From positions 2,004,501-2,068,500 of the forward strand of contig JAQISU010000025.1 of the NCBI GenBank assembly GCA_029339505.1: a stretch of DNA of 64,000 nt, given 5' to 3'. Of the stretch, positions 62,805 to 64,000 are shown in pieces. The position numbers and the translations under genes are program-made. The notes under the pieces were generated by a model that searched no databases, was not told the origin of the DNA, and saw only the letters and a list, made by a program, of their open reading frames with translations. This DNA is from Unio delphinus (taxonomy: Eukaryota; Mollusca; Bivalvia; Unionida; Unionidae). How positions within the stretch are numbered: the stretch's first letter is position 1; each line of letters begins with the position of its first letter.

Positions 62805-63476
62805 ATGTATAGAAATATGGATATAATTGATTTTTCAGCGACTAAAACAAGAGAACCAATTAAGCATCATGCAGCGCTACCAAACTCTATCCGGATGATT
62901 ATAATCGGGCCATCTGGATCCGGTAAAACCCAATTGTTGCTCAATTTAATAATGAGATGGATGAAGTGGGATAAGTTGTATTTAATTGCCCCTAGCGTAG
63001 ATGATCAACGATGTTATGAAGTGTTAAAGGATTTTAACGAGAATGCATCAGAAATTAAGGGTGAGAACGCCATTGATTTTATAACCGATATCGATGAAGC
63101 ACCGAGCATTGATGATATTGATGGAGATATTAACAATTTAGTCGTATACGACGATATAATGTTGGATAAACAAAAGAATCCTGCTAGAATATTTTCCCGT
63201 GGGCGTCACAAAAACACTGACGTGATATATGTCACTCAACGCTACACTCAGGTTCCAAAAGTCATCAGAGATAACTGCAATTTATTGTCTGTATTCAACG
63301 GAGTTGATAATCATACTCTTAGAAATATTTGGCAGACATGGTGTTCTGATATGGACTTCAATCAATTTCGAGATTTCTTTAGTCATGCTCAGTCGACTCC
63401 GCACGGATTCGCAACAATAAATCTACATGATCCTCGGACACGATATCGTATCGGACTTGATCAAATATTCGGTTAA
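62805..63476 (+). CDS. Packaging ATPase, P2 copy
   Basis: 223 aa, intact. Differs from P1 mainly at residues 78-90 (NENASEIKGENAI for NDSAVEKSGEGII). Confidence 0.95.
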   Translation: MYRNMDIIDFSATKTREPIKHHAALPNSIRMIIIGPSGSGKTQLLLNLIMRWMKWDKLYLIAPSVDDQRCYEVLKDFNENASEIKGENAIDFITDIDEAPSIDDIDGDINNLVVYDDIMLDKQKNPARIFSRGRHKNTDVIYVTQRYTQVPKVIRDNCNLLSVFNGVDNHTLRNIWQTWCSDMDFNQFRDFFSHAQSTPHGFATINLHDPRTRYRIGLDQIFG

Positions 63477-63514
63477 AATCGTAAAAGAATTATTAACCCA
63501 GAACTGAAAACTTT

Positions 63515-63742
63515 AGCAGCAGAGAGGGTGGATGACCACATCGTTGCGACCAAAATTGATTAAAAAATCGTTTTCATTTTTTTAGTTAAAATGATTTCGT
63601 AGGGAGATTTCAATCAATTTTTTGTCTGAAAACGTTGTAGGGTTCGCCTTTTTTTGGTTAAAATAAGATTATAAGACGGCTCGTTTTAGGATTTCAATCA
63701 AATTTTGTCTAAAAACGTTGTAGGATTCACCCTCTCTGCTGC
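63515..63742 (-). repeat. P2 right terminal inverted repeat
   Basis: Inverse of 48516-48744, 228 bp. Confidence 0.93.
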
Positions 63743-63748
63743 TGGGCG

Positions 63749-64000
63749 CTACGCGAAGTGAGCAGGCCTATGGAAGAGTTTAGAAAACACCCAAATTTTA
63801 ACGTAATTAATATATGCATTCTCTTTTACATACTTTTTCTATAGAAGCGAGTATTCTTTTTCTCTGGATACTATATCCTAGCTTTTTCTTCATGGCTATA
63901 TCCCATAATAGTCATGAATCCCAGATTAAGGGACTTAAAATAATTTTGGAAACTTTATTAAGTTAAATAATTAAAGGACGGGCAAATTGAGACAGGAACT
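63749..64000 (+). other. LINE C 3' untranslated region after P2 (incomplete)
   Basis: CTACGCGAAGTGAGCAGGCC and TATGGAAGAG continue the stem-loop; then the CTCTGGATACTATATCC and GAGACAGGAACT blocks shared with copies B and D. The window ends before the tail. Confidence 0.85.

Larger units (their letters stand above)
48516..63742. mobile_element. Polinton/Maverick-like element P2 (15.2 kb)
   Basis: Same orientation, gene order and nearly the same sequence as P1. Flanks AGGGCG (48510-48515) and TGGGCG (63743-63748) form an imperfect 6-bp duplication. Intact here but broken in P1: fibre-like gene, HNH nuclease, integrase. Broken here but intact in P1: protease. The polymerase-helicase is broken in both, at different points. 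Confidence 0.95.
43241..64000 (+). mobile_element. LINE copy C (same superfamily as A), containing Polinton P2
   Basis: Leader with H3 mini-ORF, ORF1, ORF2, then a 3' untranslated region cut by P2 at 48515 and resumed at 63749; the 3' end lies outside the window. Its endonuclease and reverse transcriptase are clearly diverged from copy A (many substitutions), so A and C are different families of one clade. Multiple frame breaks, several in G-, C- or A-runs. Confidence 0.9.

Overview
The window is AT-rich eukaryotic (metazoan) DNA made almost entirely of nested mobile elements. No intact host gene is recognisable. Two tRNA/SINE-like repeats (about 40866-41090 and 42841-43060) resemble repeats I remember from mollusc genomes, so a mollusc host is my best guess. 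It is a guess from memory, supported only by AT-richness and long TA, AG and TACA microsatellites.

Layout. 1-6681: non-coding host DNA, microsatellites and a decayed pogo-like transposase. 6682-15105: LINE copy A (L1/Tx1-like, AP-endonuclease plus reverse transcriptase) followed in tandem by a 5'-truncated copy B, together bounded by the 11-bp duplication GAAATAGGCTA. About 16085-40865: an old CR1-like LINE split twice. First, LINE copy D on the minus strand (16492-37603, duplication CAGCCATCTA) sits inside it and itself contains Polinton-like element P1 (18355-34060, duplication TTCTTG). Second, a 2.1-kb internally deleted Polinton (38510-40583, duplication TGATAT). 40866-43240: host DNA and SINEs. 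From about 43240 to the window end: LINE copy C, carrying the second Polinton-like element P2 (48516-63742) in its 3' untranslated region.

P1 and P2 are near-identical virus-like DNA transposons (Maverick/Polinton, adintovirus-like). A minus-strand block carries virion genes: penton-like protein, small membrane protein, repeat-rich fibre-like protein, adenain-type protease, hydrophobic/basic minor protein, double-jelly-roll major capsid protein, pVI-like protein, and three further proteins including an HNH nuclease. A plus-strand replication gene fuses family B DNA polymerase to a superfamily 1 helicase, followed by an HNH domain. A minus-strand group holds zinc ribbon, phospholipase A2 and retroviral-type integrase. 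A plus-strand FtsK/HerA packaging ATPase lies next to the right inverted repeat. Replication, integration, capsid building, maturation and packaging are therefore all represented. Each copy is broken, but mostly in different genes.

Most notable observations: (1) LINE copies A and C both begin with a mini-ORF encoding the first 13 residues of histone H3, differing only at synonymous sites although the LINE proteins have diverged strongly; (2) in both Polintons the phospholipase frame has no ATG and lies in the -1 frame after an in-phase A AAA AAC slippery heptamer at the end of the zinc-ribbon domain; (3) a perfect palindrome GGAAACGCTAGCGTTTCC is scattered through the Polintons and, in P2 only, inserted in frame in polymerase-helicase and integrase, adding the same peptide NASVS; (4) the polymerase-helicase(-HNH) fusion itself; (5) a compensated stem-loop in the LINE 3' untranslated region.
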